Below, piece by piece: positions 1 through 15,991 of a DNA stretch of 64,000 bases. The stretch lies in NCBI RefSeq assembly GCF_910591885.1, contig NC_063271.1, positions 20,103,334 through 20,167,333 on the forward strand. Reading direction: 5' to 3'. This DNA is from Bombus terrestris. Lineage: Eukaryota; Arthropoda; Insecta; Hymenoptera; Apidae. Under the pieces are notes generated by a model, which was not told where the DNA came from, searched no databases, and saw only the letters and a program-made list of their open reading frames with translations. The position numbers and the translations under genes were made by a program. How positions within the stretch are numbered: the stretch's first letter is position 1; every line of letters starts with the position of its first letter.

Positions 1-1815
1 TAACGTATAACGTTATATACTATCACTATATAACGCATAACGTTATATACTATTACTATATAACGTATATCGTTATATACTATTACTATATAACGTATAT
101 CGTTATATACTATTACTATATAACGTATAACGATATATACTATTCCGTACTATCGTATAACGTTATATACTATTACTATACAACGCATAACGTTATATAC
201 TATTACTATATAACGTATACCGTTATATACTATTACTATATAACGTATAACGTTATATACTATTACTATATAACGTATAACGATATATACTATTCCGTAT
301 TAACGTATAACGTTATATACTATTACTATATAACGCATAACGTTATATACTATTACTATATAACGTATATCGTTATATACTATTACTATATAACGCATAA
401 CGTTATATAATATTACTATATAACGTATAACGTTATATACTATTACTATATAATGTATAACGTTATATACTATTACTATATAACGTATAACGTTATATAC
501 TATTTCTATATAACGTATAACGTTATATACAATTACTATATAACGTATAACGTTATATACTATTACTATATAACGTATAACGTTATATACTATTACGTAA
601 TAACGTATAACGTTATATAGTATTGCCATATCACGTATAACGTTATATACTATTATTATATAACGTATAACGTTATATACTATTACTATATAACGTATAT
701 CGCTATATACTATTACTATATAACTTATAACGATATATACTATTACGTATTAACGTATAACGTTATATACTATTACTATATAACGTATAACGATATATAC
801 TATTCCGTACTATCGTATAACGTTATATACTATTACTATATAACGCATAACGTTATATAATATTACTATATAACGTATAACGTTATATACTATTTCTATA
901 TAACGTATAACGTTATATACAATTACTATATAACGTATAACGTTATATACTATTACTATATAACGTATAACGTTATATACCATTACGTAATAACGTATAA
1001 CGTTATATAGTATTGCCATATCACGTATAACGTTATATACTATTATTATATACCGTATAACGTTATATACTATTACTATATAACGTATATCGCTATATAC
1101 TATTACTATATAACTTATAACGATATATACTATTACGTATTAACGTATAACGTTATATACTATTACTATATAACGTATAACGATATATACTATTCCGTAC
1201 TATCGTATAACGTTATATACTATTACTATATAACGCATAACGTTATATAATATTACTATATAACGTATAACGTTATATACTATTACTATATAACGTATAA
1301 CGTTATATACTATTACTATATAACGTATAACGTTATATAATATTACTATATAACGTATAACGTTATATACTATTACTATATAACGTATAACGTTATATAC
1401 TATTACTATATAACGCATAACGTTATATAATATTACTATATAACGTATAACGTTATATACTATTACTATATCGTATAACGTTATATACTATTACTATATA
1501 ACGTATAACGTTATATACTATTACTATATAACGTATAACGTTATTTACTATTACGTAATAACGTATAACGTTATATAGCATTGCCATATCACGTATAACG
1601 TTGTATATTATTACGTACTAACGTATAACGTTATATACTATTACTATATAACGTATAACGTTGTATACTATTACTATATAACGTATAACGTTATATACTA
1701 TTACCATATAACGCATAACGTTATATAATATTACTATATAACGTATAACGTTATATACTATTACTATATCGTATAACGTTATATACTATTACTATATAAC
1801 GTATAACGTTATATA
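1..1815 (+). repeat. Segmental duplication, 4822-bp period, copy 1
   Basis: This stretch repeats at 4823-6637 with a constant offset of 4822, including the 28-bp monomers at 1471 and 1769 (= 6293 and 6591), a TATCACTATA monomer at the start and a CAACGCATAA variant at 181 (= 5003). I saw no difference in the parts compared. The match ends just after 1815, where copy 1 has TATAATATTAC and copy 2 the canonical monomer. It may extend upstream of the window. CCGTAC monomers fall at 145, 805 and 1195, spaced 22 and 13 monomers. Confidence 0.9.
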
Positions 1816-4800
1816 ATATTACTATATAACGTATAACGATATATACTATTACTATATAACGTATAACGATATATACTATTCCGTATTAACGTATAACGTT
1901 ATATACTATTACTATATAACGCATAACGTTATATACTATTACTATATAACGTATAACGTTATATATTATTACTATATAACGTATAACGTTATATACTATT
2001 ATTATATAACGTATAACGTTATATACTATTACTATATAACGTATATCGCTATATACTATCACTATATAACTTATAACGATATATACTATTACGTATTAAC
2101 GTATAACGTTATATACTATTACTATATATCGTATAACGATATATACTATTCCGTACTATCGTATAACGTTATATACTATTACTATATAACGCATAACGTT
2201 ATATAATATTACTATATAACGTATAACGTTATATACTATTACTATATAACGTATAACGTTATATACTATTACTATATAACGTATAACGATATATACTATT
2301 CCGTATTAACGTATAACGTTATATACTATCACTATATAACGCATAACGTTATATACTATTACTATATAACGTATATCGTTATATACTATTACTATATAAC
2401 GTATAACGATATATACTATTCCGTACTATCGTATAACGTTATATACTATTACTATACAACGCATAACGTTATATACTATTACTATATAACGTATACCGTT
2501 ATATACTATTACTATATAACGTATAACGTTATATACTATTACTATATAACGTATAACGATATATACTATTCCGTATTAACGTATAACGTTATATACTATT
2601 ACTATATAACGCATAACGTTATATACTATTACTATATAACGTATATCGTTATATACTATTACTATATAACGCATAACGTTATATAATATTACTATATAAC
2701 GTATAACGTTATATACTATTACTATATAATGTATAACGTTATATACTATTACTATATAACGTATAACGTTATATACTATTACTATATAACGTATAACGTT
2801 ATATACTATTACGTAATAACGTATAACGTTATATACTATTACTATATAACGTATAACGATATATACTATTCCGTACTATCGTATAACGTTATATACTATT
2901 ACTATACAACGCATAACGTTATATACTATTACTATATAACGTATAACGTTATATACTATTACTATATAACGCATAACGTTATATAATATTACTATATAAC
3001 GTATAACGTTATATACTATTTCTATATAACGTATAACGTTATATACAATTACTATATAACGTATAACGTTATATACTATTACTATATAACGTATAACGTT
3101 ATATACTATTACGTAATAACGTATAACGTTATATAGTATTGCCATATCACGTATAACGTTATATACTATTATTATATAACGTATAACGTTGTATACTATT
3201 ACTATATAACGTATAACGTTATATACTATTACTATATAACGCATAACGTTATATAATATTACTATATAACGTATAACGTTATATAATATTACTATATAAC
3301 GTATAACGTTATATACTATTACTATATAACGTATAACGTTATATACTATTACTATATAACGCATAACGTTATATAATATTACTATATCGTATAACGTTAT
3401 ATACTATTACTATATAACGTATAACGTTATATACTATTACTATATAACGCATAACGTTATATACTATTACTATATAACGTATAACGTTATATACTATTAC
3501 TATATAACGCATAACGTTATATAATATTACTATATAACGTATAACGTTATATACTATTACTATATCGTATAACGTTATATACTATTACTATATAACGTAT
3601 AACGTTATATACTATTACTATATAACGTATAACGTTATTTACTATTACGTAATAACGTATAACGTTATATAGTATTGCCATATCACGTATAACGTTGTAT
3701 ATTATTACGTACTAACGTATAACGTTATATACTATTACTATATAACGTATAACGTTGTATACTATTACTATATAACGTATAACGTTATATACTATTACTA
3801 TATAACGTATAACGTTATATACTATTACTATATAACGTATAACGATATATACTATTCCGTACTATCGTATAACGTTATATACTATTACTATATAACGCAT
3901 AACGTTATATAATATTACTATATAACGTATAACGTTATATACTATTACTATATAACGTATAACGTTATATACTATTACTATATAACGCATAACGTTATAT
4001 AATATTACTATATAACGAATAACGTTATATACTATTACTATATAACGTATAACGTTATATATTATTACTATATAACGTATAACGTTATATACTATTATTA
4101 TATAACGTATAACGTTATATACTATTACTATATAACGTATATCGCTATATACTATCACTATATAACTTATAACGATATATACTATTACGTATTAACGTAT
4201 AACGTTATATACTATTACTATATATCGTATAACGATATATACTATTCCGTACTATCGTATAACGTTATATACTATTACTATATAACGCATAACGTTATAT
4301 AATATTACTATATAACGTATAACGTTATATACTATTACTATATAACGTATAACGTTATATACTATTACTATATAACGTATAACGTTATATAATATTACTA
4401 TATAACGTATAACGTTATATACTGTTACTATATAACGTATAACGTTATATAATATTACTATATAACGTATAACGTTATATACTATTACTATATAACGTAT
4501 AACGTTATATACTATTACTATATAACGCATAACGTTATATAATATTACTATATAACGTATAACGTTGTATACTATTACTATATAACGTATAACGTTATAT
4601 ACTATTACTATATAACGTATAACGTTATATACTATTACTATATAACGTATAACGTTATATACTATTACTATATAACGTATAACGTTATATACTATTACTA
4701 TATAACGTATAACGTTATATACTATTACTATATAACGTATAACGTTATATACTATTACTATATAACGTATAACGTTATATACTATTACTATATAACGTAT

Positions 4801-4822
4801 AACGATATATACTATTCCGTAT
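1816..4822 (+). repeat. Family-1 satellite segment between the 4822-bp copies
   Basis: This stretch holds only satellite. It contains a ~0.88-kb module (2307-3189) that recurs elsewhere, two 28-bp monomers (3387, 3565), a TAATG monomer at 2728 and a clean canonical run at 4583-4792. CCGTAC monomers lie 390 bp (13 monomers) apart near 3859 and 4249. No gene or non-satellite sequence is seen. Confidence 0.9.
2307..3189 (+). repeat. 0.88-kb family-1 module, first of five close copies
   Basis: The same ordered series of variant monomers starts at 2307, 7756, 10602, 39722 and 45564 (offsets 5449, 8295, 37415 and 43257 from this copy). Shared order: CCGTAC, CAACGC, TATACCG, CCGTAT, CGCATAACG, TATATCG, TATAATATTAC, TAATG (at 2728 = 8177 = 11023 = 40143 = 45985), ACGTAA, CCGTAC, CAACGC. 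The first and second copies diverge after 3189/8638. The 7756 and 10602 copies sit in a tandem 2846-bp duplication, as do the 39722 and 45564 copies in a 5842-bp one. The jump from 10.6 to 39.7 kb is unexplained by visible tandem structure. Confidence 0.85.
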
Positions 4823-6637
4823 TAACGTATAACGTTATATACTATCACTATATAACGCATAACGTTATATACTATTACTATATAACGTATATCGTTATAT
4901 ACTATTACTATATAACGTATATCGTTATATACTATTACTATATAACGTATAACGATATATACTATTCCGTACTATCGTATAACGTTATATACTATTACTA
5001 TACAACGCATAACGTTATATACTATTACTATATAACGTATACCGTTATATACTATTACTATATAACGTATAACGTTATATACTATTACTATATAACGTAT
5101 AACGATATATACTATTCCGTATTAACGTATAACGTTATATACTATTACTATATAACGCATAACGTTATATACTATTACTATATAACGTATATCGTTATAT
5201 ACTATTACTATATAACGCATAACGTTATATAATATTACTATATAACGTATAACGTTATATACTATTACTATATAATGTATAACGTTATATACTATTACTA
5301 TATAACGTATAACGTTATATACTATTTCTATATAACGTATAACGTTATATACAATTACTATATAACGTATAACGTTATATACTATTACTATATAACGTAT
5401 AACGTTATATACTATTACGTAATAACGTATAACGTTATATAGTATTGCCATATCACGTATAACGTTATATACTATTATTATATAACGTATAACGTTATAT
5501 ACTATTACTATATAACGTATATCGCTATATACTATTACTATATAACTTATAACGATATATACTATTACGTATTAACGTATAACGTTATATACTATTACTA
5601 TATAACGTATAACGATATATACTATTCCGTACTATCGTATAACGTTATATACTATTACTATATAACGCATAACGTTATATAATATTACTATATAACGTAT
5701 AACGTTATATACTATTTCTATATAACGTATAACGTTATATACAATTACTATATAACGTATAACGTTATATACTATTACTATATAACGTATAACGTTATAT
5801 ACCATTACGTAATAACGTATAACGTTATATAGTATTGCCATATCACGTATAACGTTATATACTATTATTATATACCGTATAACGTTATATACTATTACTA
5901 TATAACGTATATCGCTATATACTATTACTATATAACTTATAACGATATATACTATTACGTATTAACGTATAACGTTATATACTATTACTATATAACGTAT
6001 AACGATATATACTATTCCGTACTATCGTATAACGTTATATACTATTACTATATAACGCATAACGTTATATAATATTACTATATAACGTATAACGTTATAT
6101 ACTATTACTATATAACGTATAACGTTATATACTATTACTATATAACGTATAACGTTATATAATATTACTATATAACGTATAACGTTATATACTATTACTA
6201 TATAACGTATAACGTTATATACTATTACTATATAACGCATAACGTTATATAATATTACTATATAACGTATAACGTTATATACTATTACTATATCGTATAA
6301 CGTTATATACTATTACTATATAACGTATAACGTTATATACTATTACTATATAACGTATAACGTTATTTACTATTACGTAATAACGTATAACGTTATATAG
6401 CATTGCCATATCACGTATAACGTTGTATATTATTACGTACTAACGTATAACGTTATATACTATTACTATATAACGTATAACGTTGTATACTATTACTATA
6501 TAACGTATAACGTTATATACTATTACCATATAACGCATAACGTTATATAATATTACTATATAACGTATAACGTTATATACTATTACTATATCGTATAACG
6601 TTATATACTATTACTATATAACGTATAACGTTATATA
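4823..6637 (+). repeat. Segmental duplication, 4822-bp period, copy 2
   Basis: Counterpart of 1-1815. After 6637 the sequence instead continues like the stretch after the 28-bp monomer at 3565 (TTATTTACTATTACGTAA, then TAGTATTGCCATA, then GTTGTATATTATTACG). The junction is therefore a mosaic, as expected from unequal exchange between misaligned units. Confidence 0.9.
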
Positions 6638-7579
6638 CTATTACTATATAACGTATAACGTTATTTACTATTACGTAATAACGTATAACGTTATATAGTA
6701 TTGCCATATCACGTATAACGTTGTATATTATTACGTACTAACGTATAACGTTATATACTATTACTATATAACGTATAACGATATATACTATTCCGTACTA
6801 TCGTATAACGTTATATACTATTACTATATAACGCATAACGTTATATACTTTACTATATAACGTATAACGTTATATACTATTACTATATAACGTATAACGT
6901 TATATACTATTACTATATATCGTATAACGTTATATACTATTACCATATAACGCATAACGTTATATAATATTACTATATAACGTATATCGCTATATACTAT
7001 TACTATATAACTTATAACGATACATACTATTACGTATTAACGTATAACGTTATATACTATTACTATATAACGTATAACGATATATACTATTCCGTACTAT
7101 CGTATAACGTTATATACTATTACTATATAACGCATAACGTTATATAATATTACTATATAACGTATAACGTTATATACTATTACTATATAACGTATAACGT
7201 TATATACTATTACTATATCGTATAACGTTATATACTATTACTATATAACGTATAACGTTATATACTATTACTATATAACGTATAACGTTATTTACTATTA
7301 CGTAATAACGTATAACGTTATATAGTATTGCAATATCACGTATAACGTTGTATATTATTACGTACTAACGTATAACGTTATATACTATTACTATATAACG
7401 TATAACGTTGTATACTATTACTATATAACGTATAACGTTATATACTATTACTATATAACGTATAACGTTATATACTATTACTATATAACGTATAACGATA
7501 TATACTATTCCGTACTATCGTATAACGTTATATACTATTACTATATAACGTATAACGTTATATACTATTACTATATAAC
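6638..7579 (+). repeat. Family-1 linking segment with a unique 1-bp deletion
   Basis: This is satellite only. Near 6850 the loop CTATTAC is shortened to CTTTAC, giving a 29-bp monomer, the only single-base loss I detected in register tracking. A 28-bp monomer begins at 7218. Other private changes are CGATACATAC near 7020 and TTGCAATATC near 7330. No gene is seen. Confidence 0.85.
6841..6869 (+). repeat. 29-bp monomer (single-base deletion)
   Basis: TATACTTTACTATA replaces TATACTATTACTATA, one A lost in the loop. It explains why the 6591 to 7218 spacing is 627 rather than a multiple of 30 minus 2. Private to this position; could be a sequencing error. Confidence 0.85.
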
Positions 7580-10425
7580 GGATAACGTTATATAATATTA
7601 CTATATAACGTATAACGTTATATACTATTACTATATAACGTATAACGTTATATACTATTACTATATAACGTATAACGTTATATACTATTACTATATAACG
7701 TATAACGTTATATACTATTACTATATAACGTATAACGATATATACTATACCGTATTAACGTATAACGTTATATACTATTACTATATAACGCATAACGTTA
7801 TATACTATTACTATATAACGTATATCGTTATATACTATTACTATATAACGTATAACGATATATACTATTCCGTACTATCGTATAACGTTATATACTATTA
7901 CTATACAACGCATAACGTTATATACTATTACTATATAACGTATACCGTTATATACTATTACTATATAACGTATAACGTTATATACTATTACTATATAACG
8001 TATAACGATATATACTATTCCGTATTAACGTATAACGTTATATACTATTACTATATAACGCATAACGTTATATACTATTACTATATAACGTATATCGTTA
8101 TATACTATTACTATATAACGCATAACGTTATATAATATTACTATATAACGTATAACGTTATATACTATTACTATATAATGTATAACGTTATATACTATTA
8201 CTATATAACGTATAACGTTATATACTATTACTATATAACGTATAACGTTATATACTATTACGTAATAACGTATAACGTTATATACTATTACTATATAACG
8301 TATAACGATATATACTATTCCGTACTATCGTATAACGTTATATACTATTACTATACAACGCATAACGTTATATACTATTACTATATAACGTATAACGTTA
8401 TATACTATTACTATATAACGCATAACGTTATATAATATTACTATATAACGTATAACGTTATATAATATTTCTATATAACGTATAACGTTATATACAATTA
8501 CTATATAACGTATAACGTTATATACTATTACTATATAACGTATAACGTTATATACTATTACGTAATAACGTATAACGTTATATAGTATTGCCATATCACG
8601 TATAACGTTATATACTATTATTATATAACGTATAACGTTATATACTATTACTATATAACGTATATCGCTATATACTATTACTATATAACTTATAACGATA
8701 TATACTATTACGTATTAACGTATAACGTTATATACTATTACTATATAACGTATAACGATATATACTATTCCGTACTATCGTATAACGTTATATACTATTA
8801 CTATATAACGCATAACGTTATATAATATTACTATATAACGTATAACGTTATATACTATTACTATATAACGTATAACGTTATATACAATTACTATATAACG
8901 TATAACGTTATATACTATTACTATATAACGTATAACGTTATATACTATTACGTAATAACGTATAACGTTATATAGTATTGCCATATCACGTATAACGTTA
9001 TATACTATTATTATATAACGTATAACGTTATATACTATTACTATATAACGTATATCGCTATATACTATTACTATATAACTTATAACGATATATACTATTA
9101 CGTATTAACGTATAACGTTATATACTATTACTATATAACGTATAACGATATATACTATTCCGTACTATCGTATAACGTTATATACTATTACTATATAAAG
9201 CATAACGTTATATAATATTACTATATAACGTATAACGTTATATACTATTACTATATAACGTATAACGTTATATACTATTACTATATAACGTATAACGTTA
9301 TATAATATTACTATATAACGTATAACGTTATATACTATTACTATATAACGTATAACGTTATATACTGTTACTATATAACGCATAACGTTATATAATATTA
9401 CTATATAACGTATAACGTTATATACTATTACTATATCGTATAACGTTATATACTATTACTATATAACGTATAACGTTATATACTATTACTATATAACGTA
9501 TAACGTTATTTACTATTACGTAATAACGTATAACGTTATATAGTATTGCCATATCACGTATAACGTTGTATATTATTACGTACTAACGTATAACGTTATA
9601 TACTATTACTATATAACGTATAACGTTGTATACTATTACTATATAACGTATAACGTTATATACTATTACTATATAACGTATAACGTTATATACTATTACT
9701 ATATAACGTATAACGTTATATACTATTCCGTACTATCGTATAACGTTATATACTATTACTATATAACGTATAACGTTATATACTATTACTATATAACGCA
9801 TAACGTTATATAATATTACTATATAACGTATAACGTTATATACTATTACTATATAACGTATAACGTTATATACTATTACTATATAACGTATAACGTTATA
9901 TAATATTACTATATAACGTATAACGTTATATAATATTACTATATAACGTATAACGTTATATACTATTACTATATAACGTATAACGTTATATACTATTACT
10001 ATATAACGTATAACGTTATATACTATTACTATATAACGTATAACGTTATATACTATTACTATATAACGCATAACGTTATATAATATTACTATAAAACGTA
10101 TAACGTTATATACTATTACTATATCGTATAACGTTATATACTATTACTACATAACGTATAACGTTATATACTATTACTATATAACGTATAACGTTATTTA
10201 CTATTACGTAATAACGTATAACGTTATATAGTATTGCCATATCACGTATAACGTTGTATATTATTACGTACTAACGCATAACGTTATATACTATTACTAT
10301 ATAACGTATAACGATATATACTATTCCGTACTATCGTATAACGTTATATTCTATTACTATATAACGCATAACGTTATATACTATTACTATATAACGTATA
10401 CCGTTATATAATATTACTATATAAC
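7580..10425 (+). repeat. 2846-bp tandem duplication, copy 1
   Basis: Copy 1 of an adjacent duplication. Positions 7580-9973 match 10426-12819 at offset 2846, including the rare TATACCGTATT monomer (7750 = 10596), AAAGCATAACG (9198 = 12044), CTGTTACTATA (9366 = 12212) and the 28-bp monomer 9436 = 12282. The two copies differ at few positions: the start of the match has GGATAACG here and GCATAACG there, and copy 2 has extra TATAATATTAC and TAATG variants. The part from 9974 to 10425 has no counterpart in copy 2, so copy 2 was trimmed or replaced. Confidence 0.92.
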
Positions 10426-12819
10426 GCATAACGTTATATAATATTACTATATAACGTATAACGTTATATACTATTACTATATAACGTATAACGTTATATA
10501 CTATTACTATATAACGTATAACGTTATATACTATTACTATATAACGTATAACGTTATATACTATTACTATATAACGTATAACGATATATACTATACCGTA
10601 TTAACGTATAACGTTATATACTATTACTATATAACGCATAACGTTATATACTATTACTATATAACGTATATCGTTATATACTATTACTATATAACGTATA
10701 ACGATATATACTATTCCGTACTATCGTATAACGTTATATACTATTACTATACAACGCATAACGTTATATACTATTACTATATAACGTATACCGTTATATA
10801 CTATTACTATATAACGTATAACGTTATATACTATTACTATATAACGTATAACGATATATACTATTCCGTATTAACGTATAACGTTATATACTATTACTAT
10901 ATAACGCATAACGTTATATACTATTACTATATAATGTATATCGTTATATACTATTACTATATAACGCATAACGTTATATAATATTACTATATAACGTATA
11001 ACGTTATATACTATTACTATATAATGTATAACGTTATATACTATTACTATATAACGTATAACGTTATATACTATTACTATATAACGTATAACGTTATATA
11101 CTATTACGTAATAACGTATAACGTTATATACTATTACTATATAACGTATAACGATATATACTATTCCGTACTATCGTATAACGTTATATACTATTACTAT
11201 ACAACGCATAACGTTATATACTATTACTATATAACGTATAACGTTATATACTATTACTATATAACGCATAACGTTATATAATATTACTATATAACGTATA
11301 ACGTTATATAATATTTCTATATAACGTATAACGTTATATACAATTACTATATAACGTATAACGTTATATACTATTACTATATAACGTATAACGTTATATA
11401 CTATTACGTAATAACGTATAACGTTATATAGTATTGCCATATCACGTATAACGTTATATACTATTATTATATAACGTATAACGTTATATACTATTACTAT
11501 ATAACGTATATCGCTATATACTATTACTATATAACTTATAACGATATATACTATTACGTATTAACGTATAACGTTATATACTATTACTATATAACGTATA
11601 ACGATATATACTATTCCGTACTATCGTATAACGTTATATACTATTACTATATAACGCATAACGTTATATAATATTACTATATAACGTATAACGTTATATA
11701 CTATTACTATATAACGTATAACGTTATATACAATTACTATATAACGTATAACGTTATATACTATTACTATATAACGTATAACGTTATATACTATTACGTA
11801 ATAACGTATAACGTTATATAGTATTGCCATATCACGTATAACGTTATATACTATTATTATATAACGTATAACGTTATATACTATTACTATATAACGTATA
11901 TCGCTATATACTATTACTATATAACTTATAACGATATATACTATTACGTATTAACGTATAACGTTATATACTATTACTATATAACGTATAACGATATATA
12001 CTATTCCGTACTATCGTATAACGTTATATACTATTACTATATAAAGCATAACGTTATATAATATTACTATATAACGTATAACGTTATATAATATTACTAT
12101 ATAACGTATAACGTTATATACTATTACTATATAACGTATAACGTTATATAATATTACTATATAACGTATAACGTTATATACTATTACTATATAACGTATA
12201 ACGTTATATACTGTTACTATATAACGCATAACGTTATATAATATTACTATATAACGTATAACGTTATATACTATTACTATATCGTATAACGTTATATACT
12301 ATTACTATATAACGTATAACGTTATATACTATTACTATATAACGTATAACGTTATTTACTATTACGTAATAACGTATAACGTTATATAGTATTGCCATAT
12401 CACGTATAACGTTGTATATTATTACGTACTAACGTATAACGTTATATACTATTACTATATAACGTATAACGTTGTATACTATTACTATATAACGTATAAC
12501 GTTATATACTATTACTATATAACGTATAACGTTATATACTATTACTATATAACGTATAACGTTATATACTATTCCGTACTATCGTATAACGTTATATACT
12601 ATTACTATATAACGTATAACGTTATATACTATTACTATATAACGCATAACGTTATATAATATTACTATATAACGTATAACGTTATATACTATTACTATAT
12701 AACGTATAACGTTATATACTATTACTATATAACGTATAACGTTATATAATATTACTATATAACGTATAACGTTATATAATATTACTATATAACGTATAAC
12801 GTTATATACTATTACTATA
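10426..12819 (+). repeat. 2846-bp tandem duplication, copy 2
   Basis: Matches 7580-9973. It ends where a 28-bp monomer starts at 12820; copy 1 continues with canonical monomers at the equivalent point, 9974. Sequence after 12820 instead resembles that after the 28-bp monomer at 10124, again a mosaic boundary at a 28-bp monomer. Confidence 0.92.
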
Positions 12820-12959
12820 TCGTATAACGTTATATACTATTACTATATAACGTATAACGTTATATACTATTACTATATAACGTATAACGTTATTTACTAT
12901 TACGTAATAACGTATAACGTTATATAGTATTGCCATATCACGTATAACGTTGTATATTA

Positions 12960-13677
12960 TTACGTACTAACGTATAACGTTATATACTATTACTATATAA
13001 CGTATAACGATATATACTATTCCGTACTATCGTATAACGTTATATACTATTACTATATAACGCATAACGTTATATACTATTACTATATAACGTATACCGT
13101 TATATACTATTACTATATAACGCATAACGTTATATAATATTACTATATAACGTATAACGTTATATACTATTACTATATAACGTATAACGTTATATACTAT
13201 TACTATATAACGTATAACGTTATATACTATTACTATATATCGTATAACGTTATATACTATTACCATATAACGCATAACGTTATATAATATTACTATATAA
13301 CGTATAACGTTATATACTATTACTATATCGTATAACGTTATATACTATTACTATATAACGTATACCGTTATATACTATTACTATGTAACGTATAACGTTA
13401 TATACTATTACTATATAACGTATAACGTTATATACTATTACTATATAACGTATAACGTTATATACTATTACTATATAACGTATAACGTTATATACTATTA
13501 CTATATAACGTATAACGTTATATACTATTACTATATAACGCATAACGTTATATAATATTACTATATAACGTATAACGTTATATACTATTACGTAATAACG
13601 TATAACGATATATACTATTACGTCATAACGTATAACGTTATATAGTATTGCCATATCACGTACAACGTTGTATATTA
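12960..13677 (+). repeat. 718-bp tandem duplication, copy 1
   Basis: Matches 13678-14529 at offset 718 (24 monomers minus 2, one 28-bp monomer per unit: 13328 and 14046). Shared private markers are CTATGTAACG (13382 = 14100), TTACGTCATAACG (13618 = 14336) and GTACAACGTTGTAT (13660 = 14378). Copy boundaries are uncertain by about a monomer because canonical monomers cannot be placed uniquely. Confidence 0.88.
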
Positions 13678-14529
13678 TTACGTACTAACGTATAACGTTA
13701 TATACTATTACTATATAACGTTTAACGATATATACTATTATGTACTATCGTATAACGTTATATACTATTACTATATAACGCATAACGTTATATACTATTA
13801 CTATATAACGTATACCGTTATATACTATTACTATATAACGCATAACGTTATATAATATTACTATATAACGTATAACGTTATATACTATTACTATATAACG
13901 TATAACGTTATATACTATTACTATATAACGTATAACGTTATATACTATTACTATATATCGTATAACGTTATATACTATTACCATATAACGCATAACGTTA
14001 TATAATATTACTATATAACGTATAACGTTATACACTATTACTATATCGTATAACGTTATATACTATTACTATATAACGTATACCGTTATATACTATTACT
14101 ATGTAACGTATAACGTTATATACTATTACTATATAACGTATAACGTTATATACTATTACTATATAACGTATAACGTTATATACTATTACTATATAACGTA
14201 TAACGTTATATACTATTACTATATAACGTATAACGTTATATACTATTACTATATAACGCATAACGTTATATAATATTACTATATAACGTATAACGTTATA
14301 TACTATTACGTAATAACGTATAACGATATATACTATTACGTCATAACGTATAACGTTATATAGTATTGCCATATCACGTACAACGTTGTATATTATTACG
14401 TACTAACGTATAACGTTATATACTATTACTATATAACGTATAACGATATATACTATTATGTACTATCGTATAACGTTATATACTATTACTATATAACGCA
14501 TAACGTTATATACTATTACTATATAACGT
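13678..14529 (+). repeat. 718-bp tandem duplication, copy 2
   Basis: Counterpart of about 12960-13811. It diverges at the third monomer after the TATCG at 14463, where copy 1 has TATACCG and this copy is canonical. A GTTTAACG change at 13721 is absent from its 14439 counterpart. Confidence 0.85.
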
Positions 14530-15991
14530 ATAACGTTATATACTATTACTATATAACGCATAACGTTATATAATATTACTATATAACGTATAACGTTATA
14601 TACTATTACTATATAACGTATAACGTTATATACTATTACTATATAACGTATAACGTTATATACTATTACTATATAACTTATAACGTTATATACTATTACT
14701 ATATAACTTATAACGTTATATACTATTACGTAATAACGTATAACGTTATATAGTATAGCCATATCACGTATAACGTTATATACTATTACTATATAACGCA
14801 TAACGTTATATAATATTACTATATAACGTATAACGTTATATACTATTTCTATATAACGTATAACGTTATATACAATTACTATATAACGTATAACGTTATA
14901 TACTATTACTATATAACGTATAACGTTATATACTATTACGTAATAACGTATAACGTTATATAGTATTGCCATATCACGGATAACGTTATATACTATTATT
15001 ATATAACGTATAACGTTATATACTATTACTATATAACGTATATCGCTATATACTATTACTATATAACTTATAACGATATATACTATTACGTATTAACGTA
15101 TAACGTTATATACTAGTACTATATAACGTATAACGATATATACTATTCCGTACTATCGTATAACGTTATATAATATTACTATATAACGTATAACGTTATA
15201 TACTATTACGTAATAACGTATAACGTTATATAGTATTGCCATATCACGTATAACGTTGTATATTATTACGTACTAACGTATAACGTTATATACTATTACT
15301 ATATAACGTATAACGTTGTATACTATTACTATATAACGTATAACGTTATATAATATTACTATATAACGTATAACGTTATATACTATTACTATATAACGTA
15401 TAACGTTATATACTATTACTATATAACGCATAACGTTATATAATATTACTATATAACGTATAACGTTATATACTATTACTATATCGTATAACGTCATATA
15501 CTATTACTATATAAGGTATAACGTTATATACTATTACTATATAACGTATAACGTTATTTACTATTACGTAATAACGTATAACGTTATATAGTATTGCCAT
15601 ATCACGTATAACGTTGTATATTATTACGTACTAACGTATAACGTTATATACTATTACTATATAACGTATAACGATATATACTATTCCGTACTATCTTATA
15701 ACGTTATATACTATTACTATATAACGCATAACGTTATATACTATTACTATATAACGTATACCGTTATATACTATTACTATATAACGCATAACGTTATATA
15801 ATATTACTATATAACGTATAACGTTATATACTATTACTATATAACGTATAACGTTATATACTATTACTATATAACGTATAACGATATATACTATTCCGTA
15901 CTATCGTATAACGTTATATACTATTACTATATAACGCATAACGTTATATACTATTACTATATAACGTATACCGTTATATACTATTACTATA
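14530..15991 (+). repeat. Satellite segment leading into the family-2 region
   Basis: This is satellite only. It carries family-1 features (TATTTCTATA, TACAATTACTATA, TAGTATTGCCATA) and a 28-bp monomer at 15484. Spacings 14046 to 15484 and 15992 to 17430 are both 1438 bp, which suggests related units on either side of the family-1/family-2 transition. No gene is seen. Confidence 0.85.

Noticed and set aside
2876..3364. 162-codon minus-strand frame, and dozens of similar short frames on both strands
   Set aside because: These are 10-residue repeats imposed by the 30-bp monomer. They overlap frames on the other strand, and starts arise from the common CGCATAACG variant rather than any gene-like context.
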